Origin: Echinostoma caproni | Taxonomy: Eukaryota > Platyhelminthes > Trematoda > Plagiorchiida > Echinostomatidae | Length of the DNA stretch: 11,313 nucleotides | Direction of reading: 5' to 3' | Assembly: GCA_900618425.1 (NCBI GenBank) | Contig: UZAN01055082.1 | Coordinates: 3,537-14,849 of the forward strand | Part shown: positions 1 to 9,156 of the stretch, in pieces | Numbering within the stretch: position 1 is the stretch's first letter | How the letters are laid out: each line of letters begins with the position of its first letter | Made by a program: the position numbers and the translations under genes | The notes under the pieces: generated by a model | The model's database searches: none | Seen by the model: only the letters and a program-made list of their open reading frames with translations | What the model was told of the DNA's origin: nothing

Positions 1-54
1 GCGAAATGGGCAAGAGCCACAAAGTCTCCCGTGAGAACTGAAGTGAACTGAACT
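1..54 (+). repeat. 3' end of an interspersed repeat with (GAACT)4 tail
   Basis: Positions 35-54 are four tandem copies of the pentamer GAACT, one of them mutated to GAAGT. The preceding AGCCAC at 15-20 and the sequence up to the tail match a second site in this window (3995-4029): AGCCAC lies the same 20 bases before the first pentamer, with 14 of those 20 bases identical. Two copies with one spacing indicate the 3' end of one repeat family on the plus strand. Short tandem-repeat tails are typical of CR1/L2/RTE-type LINEs and the SINEs that use them. The body of the element lies beyond the left edge, so its class is not known. Confidence 0.6.
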
Positions 55-105
55 AATAAAGCCATTCAAGCCGAGATCACGGTCTAACGCACATCGTTGG
101 AGCGA

Positions 106-123
106 CACAGATTATAATCTGTG
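106..123. repeat. perfect 18-bp palindrome
   Basis: CACAGATTA is followed directly by its reverse complement TAATCTGTG, with no spacer. The site lies between the GAACT tail and the first recognisable LINE coding sequence. It could be part of the LINE upstream region, a protein-binding site or chance. No function can be assigned. Confidence 0.55.
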
Positions 124-1730
124 CCATTATGCGCACATTTGGGCGGGGGGATTAGATTTCTAGTTTCAACCGCAACCATCCAAAGTAGCACATTTTTGGC
201 TAATAATGCGTTATTCGCCAGCTACAGTAAGCTACGAAAGAACTGTAGCGACGTCGTTTTAGCTCATTTGTACGAAATTGTAGCTCAGTGTTCACATTTG
301 AAGAGTTTCCAGAAGCAGAGGTAATAAGAGTGCTCCAATCATTCACGACTTTTCAGTTCTCTGGCCCGGATGGTTTTCATCTTATTCTGCTCAAGGAACT
401 GGCAGTTCAGCTCTTTTCAACAATTAGGTGGCAATTCAACCTATAAGTGTGCTCAGGAAGACTGCCGCAAGAGTGAAAGAAAGCGGTTGCTGTCCCGATT
501 TACAAGGGCGGGACAAAAGCTGAACCAGGCTACTACCGCCCTTTGAGCTTTATATCAGTTTTCAGCAAGGTACTAGCACGAATTGTATTTTCACGACTTA
601 TGGAGTGACACCAGTGGGTGTGTAAGGAGAAACACGAATTCCGCAATAGGCGTTCTGCCATGATCAACTTTCTGCTTGTTCCAGGCTCTGGACGTCACAT
701 GGTCCGCACTCCACTGGCTGGAGGATTTCCTGAAAGGGGGCTCCTCTCAGTGACAATTTTAAAGGCGCAATCCGTGTGGTACCCAGTCACCAGTGATGTC
801 CCACAAGGCTTAGTTATTGACACACTGCTGTTTATGATCTTTGCAAACGACATACCTAATCCACGCAGATGACCTTAAGCTGTGGTGGACAATCCGGCCG
901 AAGGCGGACCAGGGGCCTCTTCAGGATGACCTGAATACCCTTCTGGACTGGCCGAAGATGTTGGGTTACGGGTCAACATCTCAAGATGCGCCCACATGAG
1001 GATGGGAGGTCTGACCACAAGCTACCCACTTGGAAGTACTGTGCTCCGACATTCAACTGAGAAAAGAGATTTGGGTGCTTCTGTCAGCAGCAACCTGAAA
1101 ATTCGTTCACTGACAAAAAGCCTGTGTTTCTGCCTGGAGTATGCTCAGTACTATCCGCTGTCCGTTACCCCTAACGGCCTTCAAATTGTTGTTTGCCTTC
1201 CACATACATCCTCGATTGGAACATGGTTGTCCGGCGGCTTTTCCCTGTACGGCTTCTGGGATTGCTCAATTGGAGAGTGTTCAAAGGGCTGCTGCAAGCC
1301 TCGTCAAAGGACAGCTACGAGGGCCGACTGATTGCAACGGGATTGTTTTCCATGTCATATAGACGACTAACGACATCAGATGCATCATCCGGGGTGAATT
1401 TGGCCCAGAATTGCGGTCGGAATTTCCCCTAAGGAACAACAACCGCGTCAGCGTGCATGCACTGACGCTCCACCAGGTGCAGTGAAACAATCTGTCAGTG
1501 GTCTATCGTTTGTCGAGGATGATGACAAATTTCTTGAATGCGCTTCTGGAATACTTGACGGAAGAGCAAAATAACAGCATATTCTTATTCATGAACTCGA
1601 CAAAGCCATGCAGAAGTACTGGTCTGGTGTCAACACCTAATCTATCTAGTGGAGGGCAATGTGGGGCTATTACGGTAGTTCCCACTGCCCTTCGCAATTG
1701 AAAACTTGAAGACATATGGTCCATTCAAAT
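121..1730 (+). mobile_element. CR1-like LINE relic (reverse transcriptase to 3' end), inactive
   Basis: Remains of a non-LTR retrotransposon ORF2, read by moving between frames. In order: an LFASY-like linker (about 205-225) and EFPEAEVIRVLQ (300-345); GPDG (363-374); AVPIYKG, then GYYRPLSFISVFSKVLARIV (about 485-595); FRNRRSAMINFLL (about 640-680); PVTSDVPQG (about 782-810), the SGVPQG box; ADDLKLW with the catalytic ADD at 865-873; RDLGASVSSNLKI (about 1060-1105); IHPRLEHGCPA and QLESVQRAA (about 1205-1300); FSMSYRRL; GEFGPELRSEFPLRNNNRV (about 1390-1450); YRLSR...NFLNAL (about 1500-1550); and a terminal KAMQKYWSGVNT ending at TAA 1638-1640, followed by an apparent 3' UTR. This order is that of the CR1 clade. 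The endonuclease is missing and there are many frameshifts and stops. The stretch between the FR...S box and the SGVPQG box is too short and lacks the D..KAF motif A, so a coding segment was deleted. The element cannot be active. End points are approximate. Confidence 0.9.
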
Positions 1731-2249
1731 AGTGCTGTTTACAATGATCTTCATTTTTTATACTCAATTTTATTCCTTTTCTCCTTACCATCGTTGATCA
1801 CTTTATATGTCACATTTTTCCAATCATTTTAACTGCCTTCCCATGACTTATTCATACAATGATAAGAGCTCTAGGTTTTAGAAATAATCTTATGAAACTG
1901 AATAAAAGTTATTATGACACTGCTGGTATCTTCACGATGTTTCCAGAGGGATATTCTCTCAGATTTATTCTTGAGCTATCGTTTGATTTCCATTTCGATG
2001 AGATGGCTTGTGAAGTCAAATTAGTAGTTGTCACAGCTCATGACAACAACTTAAGAAGTGAGAACTAATTACAGCGCGGTGATTGTCGGAAGCGGCTTTC
2101 AGTTCGATTTTCACTGGAACGTTTGCGGCTCTTACAAAGCGAACTTCCAGATTTGTGTGATATCGGCAAATGTTCCTAGAGTTTAACACTTTGATATGCA
2201 ATTTTTCTGTAAGTCAAAATAGTGTGGTACATTATTACATCTTTTGAGG
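1731..2249. other. intergenic stretch, no gene recognised
   Basis: AT-rich sequence between two LINE relics. It holds one plus-strand open stretch of 69 codons (1859-2068) with no recognisable motif. A more GC-rich patch at about 2070-2180 is open in one plus frame for about 38 codons, from just after 2067 to a TAA near 2185. Neither has flanking splice signals or similarity that I can name, so I do not call a gene. Confidence 0.4.
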
Positions 2250-2660
2250 TTAGGTCAAAGAACTGAACACCCACCCAGAGGAAACCAACATCCAGTACTG
2301 GTTTGATACTTTCTTCAAAGCATCTACAACACTGCAGCTTATCACTGCCTGCGGTAACTGGTTCCACAACGGAATTACCTTGTTAGCGAAAAAGGTGGCC
2401 TACAATTGCAGCCTAAAAGGGTTTCTCTGCAACCATAAGTTATGTCCCCTCGTGCCACTAAAGGAAACCAAACAGAACAGGTCGTCAAACCTGAGGTCTG
2501 ACATACCACTGACGATCTTAAGTGTCCTAATCAGATCTCCTCTCATACACCTCCGCTTGAGGGACAACAGTTTCAGGCTTGAGAACATTGTAGTCCTAAT
2601 GCCCTTAGTCTGGAGTATTTACCTCTGTAATTGACGAACACTGCTAACGCTTTATAAAAC
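2250..2660 (-). mobile_element. CR1-like LINE fragment, C-terminal end, minus strand
   Basis: On the minus strand the sequence reads the end of a CR1-type ORF2: YSRLRALGL (about 2620-2595), then a frame change to LKLLSLKRRCMRGDLIRTLK (about 2580-2515). Next come TRGHNLWLQRNPFRL (about 2455-2405), a TAG at 2402-2400, another frame change, and FFANKVIPLWNQLPQ (about 2396-2350). The reading ends DALKKVSNQYW and a TAA at 2252-2250. The 'RRRMRGDLI...TRGH...F..RVI..WN.LP' series is the usual C-terminal signature of CR1 LINEs after the reverse transcriptase. At least two frameshifts make it a pseudogene. Its last residues differ from those of the LINE at 121-1730, so it is a different family in the opposite orientation. 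The upstream limit near 2660 is uncertain. Confidence 0.8.
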
Positions 2661-3308
2661 ACGAGTGTCGTCACACATTTGATTGTGTGAACCAGGTCTT
2701 TACCACCAAAGATGATAAGTTTTTCTGCATAGCCAAACGAAATATAATTGACTTCGAATACTTACCAAATTACTTTAATCTTGTTTGTTCTGTAATTTGC
2801 TTTCCAGATAGTTTTGATCCTGCACTGTTTTATATGTACTTTTAATCACAAGAGTTCATTTTCAGATTTTTCGTTGCTGTATAATCAGCAGCGGATTCAT
2901 TTTCCGGTGAAGAAGATCCAAGCTGGTGCCCTGTTGTGTCTTTACGTTTGCACTGAGGGATGAGCTGCTGAATTTAAACTGTAACAACAAATATGCGAAA
3001 TTTAAGCAGTGTTTGAGGAGGACGAACTGCTCACCCCTGAGACATTCACCTTTATGGGAGAGGATGTTGCTTGCACCGACTACTTCTGCATGGGCTGGCT
3101 GACAATCTGCCAAATATTTTGCATCAGCCCATCCTTCTAAGTGACATAAAACAAACGGAATTTGAGGCCAATGGGTGGTCAGAGCCACATCACCTTGTCA
3201 AATAAACTGTTATGCTAGTGAGCCTGGAAGATGGCGAAATATGCCTGCTCGAGCAGACATAATTGTATGTTGAATATATTTATATCTATAGTTATATATT
3301 TGTGTGGG
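2661..3308. other. intergenic stretch with coding-like patches, no gene recognised
   Basis: A minus-strand open frame of 108 codons covers 2862-3188. The same DNA on the plus strand reads VFEEDELLTPETF and onward for about 44 codons (about 3005-3140), with many C/G third bases, but three in-frame stops lie shortly upstream. Neither reading has a motif I can name. This may be an old transposon or gene fragment, or chance. A 12-bp palindrome CTGCTCGAGCAG lies near 3245. Confidence 0.35.
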
Positions 3309-3329
3309 TGCATATATATGCGCGCATGT
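3309..3329. repeat. alternating purine-pyrimidine tract with nested palindromes
   Basis: Twenty-one bases alternate strictly between pyrimidine and purine. The tract contains the palindromes GCATATATATGC (3310-3321) and ATGCGCGCAT (3318-3327). Such tracts can adopt left-handed or cruciform DNA, but no functional role can be shown here. Confidence 0.5.
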
Positions 3330-3994
3330 TCCATGCCCTATGTTTCACATTATTATGATGTTGCTCAAGTGTGTGTGGATTAGTAGAAAATTGTTTGGTT
3401 AGGCGATTGTCTGTTTGAAGGGCTACAGAGCAGATTGAGACCCAGCCCCGATGCATGTAGCTACCTTATCCGAAGATAGATGTGTACAGCATGCATGTAT
3501 TGGTAGATTAATTACTAGTAGCATACTTGTCTCCCGAAATTGTGCTCGAGTACGTGCACATTGTTACCTGCACGCATCTACCCTGACCTATCGGTTACCG
3601 TTAAAGGCACACTGGATAGCCAAATCGATGATAAAAGATAAACATAAATCAGAGTACATTCACTCTTTGCAATGGATCACACATGGAATCTGGGCACCAG
3701 TGCATACAAATTACTTTATTCTTGACCTTGCCGACCTTGCCAGCGTATAGTCTCTGACGCTAACCGGTAAGAAGATGGACCTACACCTAGACCAATGGGT
3801 TTCCATGTGTCTATCATCCGAGCTGGCAACACCCATTAGGAACAGGAGGACTTGACCCACTATCGTCAACGGCACACCACAGTTGATCACCGGCAGTAAC
3901 TGGCGCATTAACAGCAAAAAATATGTTATATGCATCGTTAGAAACAAAAAATGTCCGCTAACAACACGACAATCTGTACACCCAACTGAATGGA
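3330..3994. other. probable body of the GAACT-tailed repeat, otherwise no gene
   Basis: There is no recognisable protein-coding content. Open frames at 3451-3750 (plus) and 3711-4052 (minus) show no family motif. Because the segment leads straight into the GAACT-tailed repeat end at 3995-4029, at least its right part (roughly from 3770) is likely to be the body of that interspersed repeat. A 9-bp direct duplication (GACCTTGCC twice) lies near 3723-3740. I found no convincing tRNA-like A and B boxes that would make it a SINE. Confidence 0.35.
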
Positions 3995-4029
3995 AGCCAC
4001 ATATCATCCTGTGCGTACTGAACTGAACT
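3995..4029 (+). repeat. second copy of the GAACT-tailed repeat 3' end
   Basis: AGCCAC at 3995-4000 is followed exactly 20 bases after its first base by three pentamers: GTACT, GAACT, GAACT (4015-4029). The 20-base lead matches the copy at 15-34 at 14 positions, and the tail here is one unit shorter. The orientation is plus. A LINE relic of another type begins just downstream, as also happens after the copy at the left edge. Confidence 0.6.
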
Positions 4030-4034
4030 AAATC

Positions 4035-5540
4035 TGCCAAGATTTTCTTCATAGAACAGTCCTGGTGAGCATGTCAATAAATATGCATACATAAAATAAC
4101 ATTTTCGAAAACTGCTTTCGCTGTGCAAACAGGTTCAATTCTGTTTTTATTATCGGCCCCATAAGAACAGATGCTGTTTTATCCACAGGAATGCGCAGGT
4201 TGATACATGGAATATATATTATATGTAAAATATTCAATGACTGTCTGATAAGCGGAAAAATCCCTGATATTTGGATACTGGCCAAGATAACTCCCGTTCC
4301 GAAAAAGGAACCTGGGAAGTATCATCCCATCGCTTGCACGTCTGTCATGCCCAAATTATTTGAGAGATGCTTTTTTACTGTGGATTGTCACTGATTTTGC
4401 GGAATACATACATCAATTTGCACATCGCTCTTTGCGCTCTTTGCCGTTGCATACCGTGTTCATTCAATGCTTGCGGCATTAGATAAGAAAAGTAAGACCG
4501 TCAGACTGATGTTCGTAGACTACAAAAGCGCTTTCGGAAGTCCTGATTGATCGATATTCCTCAACCTGATTACCGAAAGGGGTGTTAATCCAAACGTTAG
4601 CAGCTTGATCTGCGATTATTTCACAAATAGAAGGCAGTTTACGTGCCTCAAGGGAAAAAAGTCCTGCGCTAGCTCAATTTCTTCTGGTGTTCTGCAAGGA
4701 GCAATATTTTCCCCATTTTTCTTTTCAATGTATATCAAACAATTTCCCATTCCTCCTGCATTCATTGGCTGTAAATACGCCGATACCGATGTTTTTGGGT
4801 CACAAAGCATCCACTCCTGAAAAGGTTTCAGAAATTCAAAGCAAGCTAAACGACGTTGTTACTTGGTCCTTGTCCCGGTCCCTCTCATTGAATGCCCCTT
4901 AATGTCAGGATGTTGTGTTTTCCCTCTTGTCCGATGAACCATATTTAGCCCTCATAGATAGGAACCCACTCTCTCTGCCAATCAAAATCCCCTACCGAAA
5001 TCAAAAATAGGAAAATACCTTGGTTTCACCTTACCACATAATTTATCATGGTCACTGCATGTTCAAAACACATTCTGTAAAGTTAGAAAACTTTCATATT
5101 CCTGACTCCGATTGAGATTACTTTTTGTTCCCCACAAGCTGATTGTTAGATTTGTGAATGCATGCGTGCTACCCCACTGGTTGTCTTACTCCCCAGTGAT
5201 TTTTTCTGGTATGTTGAAGAAAGAATTTTATTTACTGGCGAGATCTCTGAAACACGTCCCTAAATGTAGTGGCCTTGTCAGGGATAAACTCGAGGAGTTT
5301 ATCATAGACAGACATCTACAAGCATGCGAAAGTTTCACCGCCAAAATACTCTCAGATTCTCATCACCCATTGCACAACCAAATTTCAAAAGTTGTATCTA
5401 CATCATCCACACGCTCAAGATTTAAACTTTTATTTGCACGTAACTCTGCTTATCATAATCCTGTTCTGCCATATCTAGCATGTCTACTTATTGACAAAGA
5501 GAAAATTTCCACAGAATTGCGCAAATGCTTCCTTAATTGA
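4035..5540 (+). mobile_element. L2/Rex1-like (CR1 superclade) LINE relic, reverse transcriptase to C-terminus
   Basis: A second plus-strand LINE ORF2, better preserved than the first. Recognisable parts: IFNDCLISGKIPDIW then AKITPVPKK and YHPIACTSVMPKLFERC (about 4222-4367); YQFA/HRS-like template-contact region (about 4410-4430); MFVDYKSAF, reverse-transcriptase motif A with its Asp at 4518-4520; GVNPNVSSLICDYFTNRRQF (about 4582-4640); SSGVLQGAIFSPFFFSMYI, motif B (about 4678-4736); KYADTDVFG, motif C (4773-4799), where the second catalytic Asp is replaced by Thr; EVSEIQSKLNDVVTWS-like thumb region; GKYLGFTLPHNLSWSLHV (about 5009-5062); and a 142-codon open stretch to TAA (5112-5540) with ILSDSHHPLHNQ. 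The 'YRPIACTS...HPLH' style fits the L2/Rex1 side of the CR1 superclade. Frameshifts near 4395-4600, 4800 and 5005 and stops at about 4550, 4900 and 5101 show that it is dead. The 5' part with the endonuclease is missing. Confidence 0.9.
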
Positions 5541-6966
5541 TAAACACAGTCTACTGCGTTCAGTTACATTATCAAATGATTTTGTAAATTTGAATCCACA
5601 AATATGGTGTAAATGCTGAAAATTCATCCATCCGGATGCCTAAAGCTACTACTGACTTGAAAAAATGTAGCAAAGGGACACACTGCTCCTTTCTTCTTTG
5701 TAAACATCTTAATCAAATGTTGTACATCTTTAATGGTATGGAGTTTAAAGAGATTATTATTTTTGTTAGACCCGAATCCTGGGGTCTTTTAATAACTTAG
5801 ATGATTTGCCTTTCAAGGAATGGCCTATTCCTCTAGCACATAGCTGAGATATTCAAAATGGTGTAATTGCAATTGTATTTAACTTTCGTGATTGACCTAA
5901 TATCAATATATTATCAAACTTGACCAGTCGCGGAAATAGCATCCATTCACAAAGTGCTGATGAAAATATATCTCTTTTGAAGAAAACGGTATCAGCCGTA
6001 AACTCCGAGATCATTGATGAACTCTTCATATGTTCTCAGGCTATGGAATAACAAACTACCATAGATATCATAATGATATATCGTATTCGGTCAGCATAGA
6101 GCTTGAGAAATGAATTTTTTCATGTTCTCCTAAATTATCACCAATGGTCTCTATCGGTCACAAGATACTGTGGATGAAATGCAGCGCCTTTATTATTTGT
6201 GAGAGGACTCCACCATTTCGCTTAGGTTGGCGATGAACTACTGGTCAAATCTTATTTGCTAGACCTGCTTAAACAGAAAAATACATAGAACTGAAGAACT
6301 ACAGGCTGCAGAGCCATTAAGAAAATGATGAATAATCTTTCATTGTAAGGGATAAGAGCAAATAATTTATTTTTCTAATGATACAAACGTAGGAAGTAAA
6401 AGATTATAAAAGTCATTGGAATGATATGTTCCTCTGAATGCTGTAAGCAGGGAGAGAGAGTAACATTCTTTACATTCAGACTGAATGTTTCATTTTTTCA
6501 GGTTGGAAGTATTTAACATTTTTGATTGTACATGTAGAGTGATGAAATTTGAAACAAGAATTACGCTTTGTCAGAGTATACGGAGGAATACATTTGTGGT
6601 ATTTCGAACGTTGTGGACCGGATGGAAAATTAGGCTGATATTTGGACTGGGGATATCAAACTGGATTATTCTTTAACTGCTTGGAACTGAAATCAGAAAT
6701 CATGATAGTCTCCGTCGATGCACTGAGACCGTTTGAATTTACACCCAGAACATCCGGCATGGTAGGTGTGGCTAGTAGTGCCGGTCTTAGTTGCAATAAA
6801 GAGGCATTTAAACAAGCAATCAGCCTATCAAAGGTTGCATCCCAAACTGATCACTAAAATGGCTACAAGATATAATGAATTTGCAAATGTTCTGACAACC
6901 ATTACGTTGAAATTGTTTTCTTTGCAAAAGATTATTGGATGGTGATTGGTTTTGCACACAGTATAG
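5541..6966. other. AT-rich stretch, no gene recognised
   Basis: This may begin with the 3' UTR of the LINE that ends at 5540. Short open stretches occur: about 5925-6048 (contains SADENISLLKKTVSAV) and two overlapping frames at 6485-6857. The second of these contains VSVDALRPFEFTPRTSGM followed by a donor-like GTAGGTG near 6762. They look mildly coding-like but cannot be linked into one frame or matched to a family. Exons of an unrecognised gene are possible; chance is equally likely. Confidence 0.3.
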
Positions 6967-7035
6967 GTTCACATCTGTGTGAACTACACAGATGCACCTG
7001 GATCTGACATCGAGTTTGATAGAATTTGATGTCAG
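6967..7035. repeat. cluster of three inverted repeats
   Basis: Three perfect stem-forming repeats lie within 69 bp. GTTCACA/TGTGAAC has a 4-base loop (6967-6984). CATCTGTGT/ACACAGATG has a 5-base loop (6972-6980 with 6986-6994) and overlaps the first, so the two hairpins exclude each other. CTGACATC/GATGTCAG has a 16-base loop (7004-7011 with 7028-7035). No surrounding element or RNA gene is recognised. Confidence 0.6.
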
Positions 7036-8599
7036 TAGGTTGGCATACTCATTGAGAACTGTTTGTTCTAGGATAACCAATCAAAGAAAAAATAGTAAAC
7101 TCAGGAGACTGGTTGGAACCTCCAGCTAATCGAGGCAGTTTACAGCAATCAGATGAATCAATCATTGAGTATATGCATTCCGATATTCATAACAAATAAA
7201 ACTCTGCAAGATTCCAAATGTGATCTATTTCATCATCTGTGGAGTTATCGCACGAAAATCACTTGAGATTCAGTTTTAGGCACACTTCCTTGAGATTATC
7301 ACATATGGCACGTTCGGTAACTCTGAAAATCACTGGTTTTATGCACCTTAGAAGTATTTTATATAAATTCTGATATTTAAGTGAAAGTAAGGTTAGGGAA
7401 ACGGGGTGTTCTTGACTATTGGTAGTTGTATTTGTGTTTGATTAACTTATGTCAGCTTACATGTTTACATTTCAGTTGAAAATGTACACTGTTAGTCACG
7501 CGGAATGAAATATACAGTTTTATGTAACATGCACCATTCAGAATAGTTATATCTCACTTCCAATTTGCCGCACAAGGAAACACTGATGTAGGTTGCCAAA
7601 CCACCTTCCGTGTTTTTCCCTACTTCGCTGCCTATCCTGCCGGTAGTAATCACGAGCATAATTATGCATTCTAGACATGATTAGCATCGAGAGATTGATC
7701 AAGTAAACGTGATAAATTGCAACGTGACGAACGAGCACAAGAGCGTAGCACAGCCAATCAAAGGGCACGCGCACAAAATTTAATAATAACAAATATCATT
7801 TAATCGTCACACTCTTCCCCTTTGACTTCTGAACAACGATTAAAATGAGATGAAAACGGGGTAGTTCGTGTGTGTATTCCGCAGTATCAAAAAAGTCAGC
7901 TAATAAAGGGTCGTTTGGTACACTTGCTTTTATCAGAAATCAATGATAATCACCTTCTGTGAAGTGGTTGAGTAAAGAGTTTTGACACCGTGGTTTTACG
8001 ACCGAGAGTAAAAAAATGAATTTTAATGGAAAAGCCTGGCATGGCGGAAGAGACATGACCAGTCCTAGAGCCTTCAAGAGCAGTGAGTTAGTGATCGTAT
8101 ATTAATAATACTGATTACCGATTAACAAGAGCCTTCTTGATTGAATTAAGACCTGACCAAATCTTCAATAAATTTGTTCCAACTACTCACTTTGTGAATC
8201 ATGAAGAATTTTGAATGGATCTCTGACGTGGAAGTTTGCTTCACCAACCTGATCCAAATACCAAACCCTCTTTATCGAAAAAAATATTAAAGCACATGTT
8301 TCCTTTAGTTTCTGAAGCCACTGATCATCAATGTAAATTTCGTAGTCCTAGTTGATAGTCTTGGTATTTTATAGGATAGCCATGAGTTTAGAATTGACAT
8401 TGGTTCTCGATTTTGCGAACTCTTATTCAGCTGTAAATGCATAAATATCATCTTAGGACTTACAAATAACCCGGTTTTAGTGATACATTTCCAGGAAGCA
8501 TCTATATTTCTTTCAAACATCTGGTACATGCCCATGGCCATTAGCCTTTCCTTTTTAAGCGTCATTTCCTTTGAGAGTTCCCCTGAAAATGAGCGACTA
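7036..8599. other. intergenic stretch, no gene recognised
   Basis: No named gene. Points seen: an open run from about 7083 to a TAA at about 7197 that contains GDWLEPPANRGSLQQ and ends over an AATAAA; a CCAAT-like site (CAGCCAATCA, 7751-7760) followed by a GC patch; and an ATG at 8016 with 22 open codons ending at a consensus-like donor GTGAGT (8083). On the minus strand, a frame at 8565-8305 contains a GTAAGT...TTTACAG block of 33 bp near 8450. None of these pieces can be joined into a convincing gene model. Confidence 0.3.
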
Positions 8600-9044
8600 T
8601 TACCGCAATGGTGGAGGCCAATTTCGGGGCATAGAAAGAATTTCAGACATCCGAGAATCTGGGTTAATTATCGGCTTATCAAGTAAAGTTCCAGCTTTCT
8701 GAACCGTAGGTGGAGGGAACGATGCGGCATTGATGCACTTTAGGCAAAATAGCTTGAGGCAAACCGATTGACATGCGAAAATAGATGAATAAACGGTAAG
8801 CTTCAACAATCCCGTATACATACAAACGTTCATACACATTGTGTTCGCACAACACACTTGAAAGCAATACAATGAAAACGCCGGGAATGTGGAGATAGCT
8901 ATCTGGTACCATTACTGAGCCAGCCAGAATACTTTCAAAGAAAACAGTCAAAAACTTTAAGTTAGAACCATTTCTCAGTATGTCACTTTCGGTTTCCACT
9001 TTCGGCATTTCCCATCCCAAATCTCTTTTATCACACTCTATCAT
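8600..9044 (-). CDS. possible two-exon gene of unknown function, divergent from OFD1
   Basis: Tentative. The minus strand from ATG 9044-9042 opens with MIECDKRDLGWEMPKVETES, and the frame is open 21 codons further upstream and down to 8679. A donor-like GTAATG at 8915 and an acceptor with a good pyrimidine tract ending in CAG at 8699 are both in phase 0. Joining 9044-8916 to 8698-8600 gives 75 residues ending SMPRNWPPPLR and two stops (TAA, TAG). I recognise no family. In favour are the protein-like composition and the in-phase splice sites. Against are the short length, the ordinary donor, and the fact that a 143-codon open frame could occur by chance in this much DNA. If real, its start would lie 112 bp from the OFD1 start on the other strand, implying a shared promoter. 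Other splice choices are possible. Confidence 0.22.
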
Positions 9045-9140
9045 TGCATTGATATTGCCGCATATGCCAAAAGCTTCGAGTTTCTTTTCGTCAGTTGTCT
9101 GCTTACCAGAAATTCCCTTTATTCACTTCATATTACGCAT

Positions 9141-9156
9141 AATGTTTCAGTAAACG
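9141..9156 (+). promoter_or_regulatory. acceptor-like site and 5' leader just upstream of OFD1 ATG
   Basis: The sequence TTTCAG (9145-9150) lies six bases before the chosen start codon and looks like a 3' splice acceptor, though its pyrimidine tract is short. It could be the acceptor for a 5' UTR intron or for a spliced leader, since trans-splicing is known in flatworms. The codon after it in the OFD1 frame is TAA (9151-9153), so translation in this frame cannot start upstream of ATG 9157. Confidence 0.3.

Noticed and set aside
1503..1724. Minus-strand 73-codon open frame opposite the CR1 relic
   Set aside because: It is the antisense shadow of the LINE C-terminus and 3' UTR and has no motif of its own.
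3711..4052. Minus-strand 113-codon open frame
   Set aside because: It spans the GAACT-tailed repeat end, which is on the plus strand, and shows no protein motif, so it is most likely a chance frame in a repeat.
5955..6000. CTGATGA followed by GAAAA, resembling a hammerhead ribozyme core as found in trematode satellite repeats
   Set aside because: There is no stem II between the two boxes and no matching stems I or III, so the core cannot fold.
8305..8565. Minus-strand 86-codon open frame with a 33-bp GTAAGT...TTTACAG block and an adjacent stretch DYEIYIDDQWLQKLKE
   Set aside because: The pieces do not join in phase with the upstream exon ending at 8600. The 21-bp gap between them is too short for an intron and no family is recognisable.
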